From: Stromatinia cepivora
Taxonomy: Eukaryota > Ascomycota > Leotiomycetes > Helotiales > Sclerotiniaceae
Direction: 5' to 3'
Assembly: GCA_014898415.1 (NCBI GenBank)
Contig: RCTD01000025.1
Span: forward strand, 967,406 to 1,031,405
DNA: 64,000 bases
The translations under genes were made by a program, and so were the position numbers. Under the pieces are notes generated by a model. The model worked only from the letters and a program-made list of their open reading frames with translations. It ran no database searches and had not been told where the DNA came from. Below are positions 11,970-23,459 of this stretch, in pieces; the stretch's first letter is position 1; each line of letters opens with the position of its first letter.

Positions 11970-14372
11970 TTACTTCGTAAGTTCAAACTCCCCGCTAACT
12001 CCCTCAAACGGCGTAATTGTCCCATCCACCACCTTCGAATCCCCAAAATATCTAATCCTATACCTTCCATCCTGCGCCCGCTCCTCCACCTCCCACGTAA
12101 TGGTAACCTCACTAGTCCCCAATATCTCGCTAATTTTCTTCCACTCAAAAATCAAACTCCAATCACTATCATCGCGCATCCGCTGCCATTGATCTGTGCC
12201 TGGGATCTGCATCTCAATGGCTGCATATGTGGATTCGAGATGCAGATTATTGCGTGGGTTGGCGCTGATAAACGTGGCAGTTATGATTGGGGAAGAGGAG
12301 AGGGAATACGTGGGGAGAACGTCAATTTTTATATCACCGTAGGAAGTAAAAAGCGGGTGGCCGTCGTAGACAACGCCAGTTATGAAGGACAGGGAGTTGT
12401 TGACGTTGTTTGGGGGAAGAGGGCCTGGTGGAGGTTGAGAGTTTGAGGTTGTACTTAGGTATGGAAGATTGGAAAGAGTGAGATTAATGTAGGCGTTGAG
12501 AGTATAGGGACCGTAGAGAGTGGAGGCGCCTTCATAGCGTTGGATGCCATATTCCTCAGGTGTGGCGATGTAATGTGTGTAGCTATTTGCTGGGCCAGTG
12601 ATAACGACTATGGGATCTGGGGAGGAAGGGTCGGATAGTATGGTTGATGTAGCGGAGTCGTGAATAACTTCTTTCCAGCGACGACCGGACATTGTGGTTG
12701 CTTCACCAGGACTCACAATTATAAGTAATTGTCCGACTCGAAGCACTTGCACATCAACGACATTGGGTGTCCACAAATAAGGAGCCGTGATCTCGCCAAC
12801 GTCAAGTAAAATAGGCTTGGGGTAATGGCAACGCTGCTGCTGCTTGCTTGGTGCCTTGAGGAGACCGGAGACGACTCGCCATACGGGTGAAGCATTTGGT
12901 GTATTCGGGTCATTTTGAGTAAAATCAAATGCACCTGGTCCATCCGAGGTTCCAGCCGCGAAGGAATAACCTAAAGCAGCCGGGCACGTATGAACATAGC
13001 TTCCATTTGCCAATGGAAAGGAGAAGTTGGACATGTCTTGAAATGTATGGAATGATTTCACCGATGACCCCGAAACAGGAGTCAACTTTGTATCAGTCTC
13101 GTCATATAATTCCTTCGCAGGCTGGAACTGTCTCCTGCCAACCTCGTGGCAAGATGATGCTCCATTATCTTTTACGCGGAAGAAAGGTCCGCGGGCATGG
13201 CAATACTGGCTCTTACCATCACTGCACGTGCTGTTTTCGAAGCTGCATTGTTGCCCAGACCCATCTTCACACCAAGCACCAAGAACATTCGGGCTTGTAT
13301 CGCCAACATTAGCCTGTGAAAATCCGGCCACAAAACTTTCAGCTGCATTTTGCTCTTGATTTACACTTTTTTCGAAGAGATCTGCAGCGACACCTTTGTT
13401 ATCTCCCGAAATCAGAGTATTGTTTCCTAGCATCGAAGTTCCATGTGTGGGAAACCATGTTAAAACCCCAATGCTTTTCCCATCAGAAGCTCGTGAGAAT
13501 TTCAACAGAGTAAGGTCTTTCTCGACAGATCCATCGTCCTCGGTACTAGTATTGTACTTAGCTCGTTCATTTTCCGGATTTGCCAAATAGGCGTATAAAC
13601 TCCGATTGATATTGGCCCCAAAGACTTTCGTCGTACCGATATTCAGGTATCCAGGTTGAAGGCCAGTATGAGCTCTTTGAATAGACAGAACAGCCCCATC
13701 TACTATAGCCTGATAACTTTGTTTACTGAACCCTTTGCTGGTAATTTGAGGCAGTAGATAGTTTAGCCACGCTCCAGGACCCGAATGGGAATGCGTGCCT
13801 GTCACAGCTACATTCTGTTGTCCATACACAGCATAGTCGGTACCTAGGTTTGCCAGACCTTCCAGTATCCCATACCTAACGGCAGTATCTCCCGATTGTG
13901 TATCCAGAACGAGATAGACGAAACGGTCCTCCGGACGATTGATGTCACCTACGATAAACGCTCGAGAATAGAGACGTTGCCGTAATCCCGATCCTAATTG
14001 CTTGGGATCTGCATATCCCATCATGTTGATCTCCACGACTGGACTAATGAGTATTAGTATGGCATCACAGTCCTTAAATTATTTTTTTTACCCGGTGATA
14101 TCTGCTTTCCCAGCTCCCAGTAAGTACTGGCTCCCCTTCGAACTACCATCCTGCTCATGCCCGTTACTTCCATAACTTCCCTCTGCCCATGTCCAAAACT
14201 CCTTTCGTAGAGATCCGCCAACAAGCATATCATAAAACAACAACAAACACGCAAAAACAAGAGCTACCCCAACAGAATTTCCCACAGACCGGTGGATTCT
14301 GGAGCTGTTCCGTCTATGCTCACGTCGGTTCAGGTCGAAAGGACCAGCCTTCACTTCCGGGTCCTGCTCCAT
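11970..14372 (-). CDS. Neutral/alkaline ceramidase, membrane-anchored
   Basis: Hydrolyses ceramide to sphingosine and fatty acid; neutral ceramidases act at the cell surface or in the secretory pathway. Exons 14372-14092 and 14043-11970, joined across a 48 bp intron, give 784 residues. After a basic cytosolic N-terminus (residues 1-30) a hydrophobic segment at about 33-52 (GVALVFACLLLFYDML) predicts a signal anchor rather than a cleaved peptide. The catalytic domain starts YLLGAGKADITG joined to PVVEINMMGYAD. It has the zinc-binding VTGTHSHSGPG near residues 175-184 and the family's nucleophile hexapeptide GDTSPN at 341-346, Ser344 being the expected nucleophile. The C-terminal immunoglobulin-like domain (WEVEERAQDGRYRIRYFGD) is present. 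Length and ends fit the family. It is divergent from the SPF27-like gene. Confidence 0.95.
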
Positions 14373-14850
14373 GATACTAAAGCAAGATTGTTGTTATTTG
14401 TAACCCAGTCCCTTTAAGATATGGGGGTGTTAACATATCATCCCATGGTGAACAATGTAAAGTTTGAAGCTTGCAGCTTGGGACTGGGACTGAGAGGAGG
14501 TAGTGGCTGACTCCCGGGCAAGCTCACTTAGTGGGGCGAGCCTGGCGAGCCTGGCGCGCAAGGCAAACATTAAGCTTTCTTAGGCTTGTTTACTCTCAGA
14601 GAAATTTATTATATCTTACAAACACGACACATTTTAAAAGCAATCATATCCAACGAAAATAGTGTTCAGCTTAACTGTTAAGGGCTATCACGGCACAGTT
14701 ACCTCAGGACTATCCAAAAATTCGGCAGGGAAGATATAATTTCCACTTCGTGCTTCTACAGATCTCAAACCAAAGTCGATCTTCTTTACATCAAATACCT
14801 CAAGCTCACATCACAACCCATAAACCAAAACCATTAAACACCACTCCAAA
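14373..14850. other. Divergent promoter, ceramidase / SPF27-like
   Basis: 478 bp separating two start codons. A small direct repeat of GCGAGCCTGG lies at 14,536-14,556. The 100 bp before the SPF27-like ATG is rich in C and A, as is common in fungal leaders. No other feature is visible. Confidence 0.55.
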
Positions 14851-15471
14851 ATGCCTCTTACAAACGAAATTCACGAATCTCTCCCATACATTGACGCCGA
14901 ACCCACCCCACTTGAACGTGCCGCTGCCGAATCTCTCATAACCACCTATTTAGAGCCCGCCTCAACATCCACACCACATCCCTCACTCCCACCCCTCTCA
15001 CCCTCCAACCTCTCTCCGGACCTTATCGCTGAACACGCCCACATATCCTCCTCAACACCTCCACCATCTCTAAATGCCATCGACCTAAGCCGCTACGAAA
15101 CACTTTCCCCCTCCGAATCATCTCTCCCAGCTTCAACCCTCCTCTCCCAAGCCTACACATCTCAAACCTATCTCAACACGCGTCTCACCAACCTCTCCCT
15201 ACTCGAACAATTTGGCAAAAATGCTTGGTTAATTGGAAACGCGCAGTTGGAAGATATATTAAAGGGATTGGAGGGGGAAGTGGTGGCCAAGAGAGATGAG
15301 ATTGATGTTGTGGTAATTGGGAGAAAGAATGCACAGGAAGCAGCGGAGGCGGAGATCAGGGGCTTGGAGGACGGGTGGAAAAAGGGAGTCGGGAGGGTGT
15401 TGGAGACGGAGGTGGCGGCTGAGGGTGTTAGGAGGGAGATTCTGGAGAGAAGAAAGGCGGGTGCCAGTTGA
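14851..15471 (+). CDS. SPF27/BCAS2-like pre-mRNA splicing factor
   Basis: A 206-residue intronless protein of the SPF27 (BCAS2, Cwf7) family, a core member of the Prp19/NineTeen complex that remodels the spliceosome in the nucleus. The N-terminus MPLTNEIHESLPYIDAE is the family's 'D-x-LPYID' entry, and the central block FGKNAWLIGNAQLEDILKGL matches the conserved NAWL region. The C-terminal third is a predicted coiled coil (Glu/Arg-rich heptads, residues ~140-203). A Ser/Pro-rich insertion (about residues 35-60) is more extended than in animals. The codon composition shifts from C-rich in the first half to G-rich in the second, with the two halves using different strand biases. Confidence 0.85.
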   Translation: MPLTNEIHESLPYIDAEPTPLERAAAESLITTYLEPASTSTPHPSLPPLSPSNLSPDLIAEHAHISSSTPPPSLNAIDLSRYETLSPSESSLPASTLLSQAYTSQTYLNTRLTNLSLLEQFGKNAWLIGNAQLEDILKGLEGEVVAKRDEIDVVVIGRKNAQEAAEAEIRGLEDGWKKGVGRVLETEVAAEGVRREILERRKAGAS

Positions 15472-15854
15472 TTTCAAGTTGAGAGCATATAACATTTGGG
15501 ATAGGGAGAAGGGGAAGAAGGATTGAAGTACTAGCCGGGTTTTGGTTGGGACTATATGGTACCAAAACGTGCGTGCATATTCACGGTACGGGTATCATTT
15601 GGATCGCATCATGATTCATAAAAATTATAATTGAGGCGTTAGGATAAAAGATGCATAGTGTAAAACTAATTAGCATTCGAAAGGAGCCCGCTAACAGCAT
15701 CCATCATACAATTGCAAAGTGATTGAAAATCTGACTCTTGTCTGTATCTCAGGTATTGCCCCAAAAACCCTAGTCCATTTGATCATCTCATGAACGAACG
15801 TACCCTATATCTGAACGCCAGCAATTAAATGAATCCATCCCATCCGACGGTACT
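15472..15854. other. Convergent 3' region, SPF27-like / PKA regulatory subunit
   Basis: 383 bp between facing stop codons, containing both expected polyadenylation regions (AATTATAA and AATAAA-like stretches). No gene or repeat is visible. Confidence 0.55.
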
Positions 15855-17288
15855 TCACTTCTGATGAAGTGGGTCAATGCTCTCTACACCTTCATACTTA
15901 GTTCTTCTCATAATACTCTCAACAGGTCCCAATAGCCTTTGGAAGCCTTTTTTGCCAAGGGTTGCGACCTTCACCTCGGTTTTGCTAATAACACTGGCGG
16001 CTCGAGGAGCATCATTCAATAACGCCAACTCGCCGAAATAATCTCCTTTGTGATATAATTTGACTGGGTTGTCTACGCCATGCTTGTATGCTTCGGCCTC
16101 TCCACTCTCAAGAAGATAGAATGCTTCTCCAGCATCTCCTTCAGTTATGATCGAAGTTCCAGGAGGGTATTTCTGCGTCTCCAAAGCATCGGCAATTTTT
16201 GATCTTTCATAGCGGGTCAGGGATGAAAGAAGGGGTACTTCTTCCAGGAAACTTTCGTAGAGACGACGGCGTTGGAATGTCGAATCCATGAGAATTCGGC
16301 GGAAAGTGATGCGATCCAGAGCCCAGAGAGTGCAAGATGCTTCGGCCGATATTACCGTGGCTGCTCTGGGGGCGTTATACATGAGGGCGAGTTCACCAAA
16401 TGATCCACCAGGCTCAATGGTAGCCACCTTAGTCCCGAGGCCATCGGGGCCTGGCTGCAGTGAGCCAGTGGGGTTGACATATACGTCGAAGGAGCCTTTT
16501 TCCACTACGTAGAAGAAATCTCCCTGATCACCCTGAGTGATAACCTAATGGGAGTTAGTAGAATTCAAATGGATAGTGCCCGAATCTACACATACCTTGA
16601 TGCCAACAGCTGGGATTGGCTTCTCTACGAGAGCACCCAGCACTTGAGCGCTTTGTTCGTCATCAAGATGACTGAATAGGAAATTTCCGGAAATCGACTT
16701 CTTCAAGCGTGCCACTTGCTCTGGTGTTTTTTGATGAAATGGTGGAGACCAGTTGTCATTGGATGAGGCTGTTGGGTTGAGAGATTCGGCCGAAACAGAA
16801 GTGCGCCTTCCCATGCCATAATGCTCGGGAAATCCTTCGCTTGCGGGTTTGAAAGAAGATGGTGGGAACTCTCCAGCAGATGCATCTCCACCAAAGGAAG
16901 CTCCAAACGAAGGGATCCCTTTCGAGAATCCAAAATGGGGTGTAGTTGGTGATGTAATAGTATCATTCTCATCCTCCTCTATGACTTTCGAAATGGTGCC
17001 GGAACTTGCTTGTTCATGTCCCATGCCACTTCCATCGCTACCAAAAGGGTTGACATGAGTTCCAAGCCGGCCAGGGAAGGTATTCCCAGCCATATTCGGG
17101 CGGTTTGCTGTTCCGGGCGATACGGAACGGTATGATCTATTGCGAGATGTAAGGAAACCTGCGCGCTCCGTTTCCAGACGTTGCCAAAAATAGTTGGCAC
17201 AAAATTGTAGAATATCGCTAGGCTGTCTTCTAAGGATTTCTTGACTGAGGGACTCGATTTCGGTCAAGTACGCCGACGGTAGGGACAT
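15855..17288 (-). CDS. pkaR: cAMP-dependent protein kinase regulatory subunit
   Basis: Binds and inhibits the PKA catalytic subunits until cAMP releases them, which governs growth and morphogenesis in filamentous fungi. Exons 17288-16596 and 16544-15855 flank a 51 bp phase-0 intron; the product is 460 residues. An RII-type dimerisation helix spans residues 9-40 (EIESLSQEILRRQPSDILQF). A Ser/Gly-rich linker leads to the RRTSVS inhibitor/autophosphorylation site at 161-166, where Ser164 makes it a substrate-type (RII-like) site. Two cyclic-nucleotide-binding domains follow, with phosphate-binding cassettes FGELALMYNAPRAATVI and FGELALLNDAPRAASVI, each holding the expected Glu and Arg. The region upstream is unusually long and repeat-rich. 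Confidence 0.96.
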
Positions 17289-18208
17289 TCGTTCTCGTCG
17301 TGTGAGGTAAACAGCTTAATGCTTTTTACAAACCAGTGAACATCCAATATGATCGCAATAATGTAATCGATTGAATCAAGAGGAGGATTCCGCAGCAAAT
17401 TGGGCGCGGGGAATCAAGAAGGGGGTTGACAAGATCGAGTTGGTGTAATCTGTATACGATCGGAAAACAATTTAGTGAAGCTCATGAGAATTGTATATGA
17501 TGAATGAAAGTGAATGAAGTAGGTACAGAGAATGTGTCACTCAGCTAGAAAGTGAATAGAAATGATTGATGTACTCACAACAACTTCCTCTCTATAGTGC
17601 ACAAGCTTCGGGTTCTTGGACTGATATGAATGAATGAATTCCACAGAGAAAGTGGAGTAAAAGTAACCACCTACCAGGTCCTTATCGAATCGGTTGAGCT
17701 TGAATCCGTCTTCTATTTGGATTGAAAATCTAAGAAGGTAAGAAAGAGATGTTGTTATGATAGTAGAGTTGAGAAGGTTGGGATGAGGATGATAATTGGA
17801 ATGCAGGGTATAAAGGATGATTTTGGCAGGAATTATCTGAATAACTGGAAAGAAGGTACCGGTATCGTATCTTGATCGACAAGGCGAGGGGAAGGGGGTA
17901 ATGGGCGAAGCTTGCCTACCGTATTGTGCAGTGTAGAACCTAAACAACCTTCTCGCTTCAATGTGGGGAGGGGAGCGGTAGTGAGATGGAATAAAATCGA
18001 TTGGCTTTTGAAGCTTCTATGAAAAGTTCGAGAAGAAAGCTAGAAGGAATCGAAACGATCCAGAGGAGTAATGCTTATGTTTGCTTGCGGCAAAGCAATC
18101 CAATTCTGATTTTTGGTGATTATTTTTGTTGCGAAAATCGAATGGGATGGTTAGAAATATAAAAATATATATATGTATAGGGATGGATTGAAAAGGTACT
18201 TGGGCAAT

Positions 18209-18257
18209 TAGGTAGATAGGTAGATAGGTAGATAGGTAGATAGGTAGATGGGTAGAA
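18209..18257. repeat. GGTAGATA octamer repeat
   Basis: About five tandem copies of the 8-mer GGTAGATA ending in a GATGGGTAGA variant, in the upstream region of pkaR. Confidence 0.9.
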
Positions 18258-18704
18258 AGATGAACAATAGTAACAAGGTCAAAATACCTAACGATCAAAG
18301 GTCGAGTACTGGTAAACAAATGTTTATATTGGAAAAGAAGTTCATATCTTTTGGTATGTACGGAGTAATGGTAGTAAAGTCCTTAGTTCTAGGTATTATA
18401 TAGGGAAAAAAAAAAAAAAAAAGATTTGAGTGAGTCCAAGCTGTGAGAACCTTCAATTTCAATAGCTCTAAAATATCAGACATTCCGATTTTGCCATGAA
18501 CAAAGACTGTATTGCTCAATTGGTGGTCATAGTTGTAGCCTCGTCTTATTAGATTTGCTGTAAGTGAGATTACTTTAGTAGCTAGGTAGGTACATATCAA
18601 TATTTCATTGAAACAAAGAACCATGACTTTCTATCAATATTCAATCTCCGTTGAAATATGGGAAATGTAGGTATTCATTGTATTTATAAAATTCAACTCA
18701 GGCT

Positions 18705-18913
18705 TGGATGGATGGATGGATGGATGGATGGATGGATGGATGGATGGATGGATGGATGGATGGATGGATGGATGGATGGATGGATGAATGAATGAATGAA
18801 TCAATGAATGAATGAATCAATGAATGAATGAATCAATAAATCAATGAATCAATGAATCAATGAATCAATGAATCAATGAATGAATGAATCAATCAATGAA
18901 TCAATGAATGAAT
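18705..18913. repeat. Compound GGAT / GAAT / CAAT tetranucleotide satellite
   Basis: Starts with about twenty near-perfect TGGA units (to ~18,785) and passes into a mixed tract of GAAT and CAAT units. The two halves share the frame NAAT/GGAT, so the second probably arose by point change and re-expansion within the first. Confidence 0.95.
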
Positions 18914-19539
18914 GTCTAATACTAACCAATACAACATTTGGATTGAATTGAACTTCTCAAACTAATACAGATTGATATTAATACTGATAAATTAAAATGC
19001 TATGAACATCAACATCAACATCAGGACATATCACCTGATAAACTTGTGTTATAATTCCTAGCATTTTGTAAGACTTATTATGAAGTTGACGCCTGAATTG
19101 GCCAAGCCTGCTAATAAGGGGTTTAAAGGACGTCATAGTCAAAACCTATCAAATCCTAACCTAGCTTGACTCGAGTATAGGAATTCATTTCCTTGTAGAA
19201 ACACGTTGAATATAATACACATACTACTAATCTTCAAACAGCTAAATGAAGGGCAGTCAAATCCAAATTGAAGCTCAAGATAATCGATATAATGATTTGA
19301 TGACGATAAGTACGGAGTAAATAAGCCTTCTACTTACTTACTTACCTAAAAGTCTATTCCTATTCCCCGCATTAAGAAAGGGCTGGGAGGTAAGAGCAAT
19401 TAATATAAAAGGTACTAATCATAGATCTTGCCTTTCTTTCGATAATGATTCCAAAGTGTTCCTTTCATCAAAAATTTACCACCAAGCTCAACATTATAGA
19501 TTTCAAGTCTTTGCCATTTCATCACAATCACACACCATT

Positions 19540-19660
19540 GAATGAATGAATGAATGAATGAATGTGCTTGGCAAGTAATAAGCAAGCAAGTAAGTAAGCA
19601 AGCAAGTAAGCAAGCAAGCAAGTAAGCAAGCAAGTAAGTAAGTAAGTAAGCAAGCAAGTA
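19540..19660. repeat. GAAT run followed by AAGC/AAGT tetramer tract
   Basis: Six GAAT units (19,540-19,564), a short unique spacer, then about twenty units alternating AAGC and AAGT (19,579-19,660). The opposite strand translates as poly-Leu/Ala/Cys, which explains the apparent membrane-protein frames here. Confidence 0.93.
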
Positions 19661-20377
19661 CCTTCATGCATATGCACACAGCCATAGGCTATCATGGATA
19701 ACCTAACAAAAGCCTGCCCAGGTACCTAGCCTAATTCTGTTGCTTCCTGGGGCATCCAAGAAGAACAAATACCAACATATAATACCAACAACTTTTCTCA
19801 TTCATTACTACCTACCTAGTTACCTATAAGTTATAACCCTTTTCTATCTAATCTAAACTCTTCTCTAAACTCTTCTCTTCTCCAACCTCCTTCAATTTCA
19901 AGATTACCACCTAGTACTTATCTACCTAGTACCGTATCTGTCCCGTTAACCCATTTATTACTAATAAGACCATTGTGTAGAAAGAATATAAAATTCATAA
20001 AATTCTTAAAATTCTTAAAATTCATAAAATTCTTTGATTCACTCAAGTAAGACTCATATTTTAAAATTAGATTAAATCTCTGGTTATCAGTCTATCTTCC
20101 TTATCGCCACCAATTTGACAGAAGTCTCCTTAGTATCTAGTAGTTCTGAGTTCTAACCTGTGCAAAGAGCCCAACTATCTGTAACCGCATTGAACCTGAA
20201 CCCGTTCCTTTTTGCCCCAATCCAAGATAATTTCCGACAAACCCAACTTCTATTCTACACTTTATTACTTCCAAGGTTGATTTTATTATTCCATCTTCAG
20301 CTTTCCGCTCTCCTCTCGGCAAAACAAAATATCTATCTTCTTTGATTTATCATTTTTCAATAACTTAGCTTTCTCCT

Positions 20378-20380
<3 letters not shown>

Positions 20381-20425
<45 letters not shown>
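20381..20425. repeat. CT dinucleotide tract in a 5' leader
   Basis: About 22 TC units directly upstream of the CBM48-protein start. Pyrimidine tracts of this sort are common just before fungal transcription starts. Confidence 0.9.
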
Positions 20426-20429
<4 letters not shown>

Positions 20430-20459
20430 ATTGAATACTCTCTTTGCACCACCATCAAG

Positions 20460-23459
20460 ATGGGAAGTTTTGTTTTCAAATGGTAAGTTTTTTCTTCGCT
20501 CAATTCAATGTCTGGCCCTCATTACTCCCATTGTCCAATGACAAATTCGAGAATTTAAGACCCTGAGATAAACTCCTCTCTCTTGCATTCTGATCTTCAT
20601 TATCTGCGACATGGGAAACTATGCGCAAGATGATATATTAACAATGGCACAAACCTTTCTTGACTTCTCTTATCAATTTGATCTTTTCAAGAGCTAACAC
20701 TGTGGTGCTTAGGGAACATCCTGCGGAAGAGGTCTTTGTTACTGGAACATTCGATAACTGGTCCAAGAGCGAAAAATTGGTAAAGACTGGAGACGTCTTC
20801 CAGAAGGATGTTCAACTGGCAAATGCTGGAGAAAAGATTTATTACAAGGTGAGCTAAATTTGAAGAATGATGTTGGATTCGATGATGGCAACAATGATGG
20901 CAACAATGATGGCAACAATGATGGCAACAATGATGGCAACAATAATGGCAACAATGATGGCAACAATGATGGCAACAATAATGGCAACAATGATGGCAAC
21001 AATGATTTGCGACCCAAGTTTTCATTGAAGAAATCGAGGTTGTCAGTCAAATGCGCCTAGTGATTCAAATTCCACTTCTCGAAGCATGCGTCAAAGTGAG
21101 ACTTGCAGCTTAGCAGAACCTCCACTTATGACGCATGCAGTTACTTTTGTCCACTCACTAGGAAAAAAACCTTTCTTGGAGAGATTAGGCGTCGAAAGTT
21201 GGCAATTCACTTTCCTAATAATAAACAGGCTTGTTGCTTGCATGATTAATTACCTAGTTGTACACGCAGGCTTTGGTCCCGCCTATTCCCCAACCCCGCT
21301 TGTTTGTTTGCTTCAGCTATGTTCAACTACCGGCCTTCGTTAGAAAAGATAGCCTGACCCATCTTCTTCAATTTTTCCATCTTTTTTTCTCGAACCTGCA
21401 AAAATTTCCAAAGTCTTCAGGAGCTAATTGAATCACTTAACAGTTCGTTGTCGACGGTAATTGGGTTACAGATCACACTGCCCCTCAAGAAAACGACGCT
21501 TCGGGAAATTTAAACAACGTCCTTACAACAGATAGAATTGTGAAGCGTACACCTGCGACTGCTGGAATCATGTCTGGCGTTGCACCAACCTCGACTACGT
21601 CAGAATTGGCCAAGGACGTTCCTCTTGAGAAGGAGAAATCCCCACTCGAACAAAATGGCACTTCGGCTTTGCCTGGAGCCTTTCCTGAAACTCCTGCTGC
21701 GGTGGAAACCGGTGATTTCTCTGTAAATCCTCTCCCCGCTGCAGATGGTGCAGTCAACCCTATCAAGCTCGCACCGGGAGAGAAAGTTCCAGATTCAAGC
21801 TCTTTCACCACCAACACTATCACTTCTGGTGTACATGACGATCCCGAACTCGTCGCTGCGGACAAGGCCAAATCCGAGTCCGAGCCTACATTTGGTGTCT
21901 CACCGCTTCCCGCTTTTGCCGGTGCAGTTAACCCTATAAAACTTGCGCCTGGGGAGAAGATCCCGGAATCAAGCGACTTGACTGCCAACACCATCCACTC
22001 AGCTGTTCGTACTGACAAAGAATCATATGAAAACAGCGGCGCATTTGGCAATGCTCCCATCCTTCCTCCAGTTGTCACTCCTCAGGCTGAGCGTGAAGCG
22101 CATGGTACTGGAATTCTCGATTTGCCTCCTACGGCCAAGAACTTGATTCCTGAGTCAAGCTTGCCAGTCGGAGAAGGCGGAGCAGGAACATTTGATGCAA
22201 CAAGCCCAACCATCCAGTCCACAGGTCCTCAAAGCACAACAGCAATGCTTGCCGCCGAAGTTCCCCTCGAATCAGCAAAGGTGCCAGAGGTGGTCAAGGA
22301 GAGCCAGAAAAAAGCGGGAGTTGCTCCAGAAGCTAGCGCGATTCCATCTGAAGTTTCTGAAAAGAGCGCAGTTGAGAAAGAACTTAAGAGAGAGATCGAT
22401 GTTGCCCCAACAACTTCTGAGGGTGTTGCTGGACAGGGCACAACCAAGACTGAAGAGAGTGTCACTGCAGCCGAGGCTGCCGCTGCTGTTGGAGCAGCTG
22501 CTATGGCCGTGGGGGGTGCCGCGTATGCCGCAGCCTCTACTATCCCAAGCAGGCTTCCAGAGAGCGTTACGAGCATCCCAAGTGGGCTTCCGGAGAGCTT
22601 GACAAGCAAATTGCCAGAATCCGTCCAGCAATCGATTAACTCGATAAATGCCACCGGGACCGTTGACCAAACAACCGCTGAAGATACTCCAGAAATCTTC
22701 AAGCAATCCATTGTTGAGTCAGGTCAAAGCCCAGAGGCTGCTGCTAACGAAGCAGCTGTTCTCGATAAGAAGGCTGTTGAAGAGGAATTATTGTCCGAAG
22801 TCAAGCCTGAGACATCTACCGCCAAAGACACCCCTGCGGTTGTTAAGGAGTCAATTGCGGAGTCAGGTCATAGCCCAGAGGCTGCTGCCAACGAAGAAGC
22901 TGTTCTTGATAAGAAGGCTTTTGAGAAGGAATTACTGTCCGAAATTAAACCGGAGACTTCAACTGGTGAACCTGCACCAAAAATCACCTCTACAACAGAC
23001 GTTGAGCCTCCTAAATCCGATGCTCCTACTGCTCCAGTTGTCACTAGTGGAGTCACCTCTGCGGACATCCCAACCATCTCGACTGCTGCTGCACCGGCTG
23101 TTACCAGTGGAGTAGAATCAACTAATGTTCCAACAATCTCTGGTCCAACACCAACAGAAACAAAACCAATCGACTCCAGAGATGTTTCGCCGCACACCAA
23201 CCTCGCCACTGGTGAGCAGGCTGCACCAGTTGTTACCAGTGGATTGGGCTCTACTACAACTGCTGAAAAATCAAATGCTGCTCCAGCCACTCCTGCGAAG
23301 GAGAATGCTGCACCGTCCACAGCAAAATCCTCCGTTGAGTCCGCCACTCCATCAACCAGTCAAGCCGCAGACAGCCCTGCCAATTCCGCAGCGGCCGATA
23401 AGAAGAAGAAGCGCACCAGCTTTTTCGGAAAGTTGAAGGCGAAATTCCACAAGGATTAG
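20460..23459 (+). CDS. Crp1/Mdg1-like protein with N-terminal AMPK-type CBM48 domain
   Basis: Exons 20460-20482, 20713-20848 and 21444-23459, with introns of 230 and 595 bp, encode 724 residues. The 23 nt first exon gives MGSFVFKW, completed across the intron to WEHPAEEVFVTGTFDNWSKSE; the next junction gives YYKFVVDGNWVTDH. Together residues 2-85 form a glycogen-binding-type E-set (AMPK1-CBM) domain like that of yeast Crp1/Mdg1, linked to cruciform-DNA binding and pheromone signalling. The rest is a disordered Ala/Pro/Ser/Glu-rich tail with internal duplications: AVNPIKLAPGEK occurs twice (about residues 156 and 205), a ~46-residue unit with SPEAAANE and LDKKA is repeated in tandem (about 466-558), and TSGV/PTIS units follow. 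It ends in a basic KKKKRTSFFGKLKAKFHKD tail that may bind membrane or DNA. A role in the window's PKA signalling cannot be inferred. Confidence 0.85.
20884..21003 (+). repeat. 12-bp minisatellite GATGGCAACAAT inside intron 2
   Basis: Ten consecutive 12 bp units; eight begin GAT and two begin AAT. It lies wholly in the second intron of the CBM48 gene. Intron retention hits a stop almost at once (the donor reads GTGAGCTAA), so the repeat is not translated from the gene's own frame, although a separate frame would read as Gly-Asn-Asn-Asp repeats. Confidence 0.95.

Larger units (their letters stand above)
17289..20459. other. 3.2 kb divergent regulatory region, pkaR / CBM48 gene
   Basis: No protein gene is convincing here. 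It contains five tandem-repeat tracts (listed separately), a run of 18 A near 18,405-18,422, and two exact copies of the 9-mer TACGGAGTA (18,359 and 19,311). Hydrophobic frames around 19,415-19,685 are simple translations of the AAGC/AAGT repeat. The length suggests long leaders or complex regulation of pkaR, which is inference. Confidence 0.55.

Noticed and set aside
19415..19685. Leu/Ala/Cys-rich frames resembling signal peptides or membrane helices
   Set aside because: Translation of the AAGC/AAGT tetramer tract in different frames.
20687..21050. Minus-strand frames with Cys-Cys-His-His or Leu-Leu-Pro-Ser repeats, resembling a metal-binding or Leu-rich protein
   Set aside because: Translation of the intronic 12 bp minisatellite plus the antisense of a real exon.
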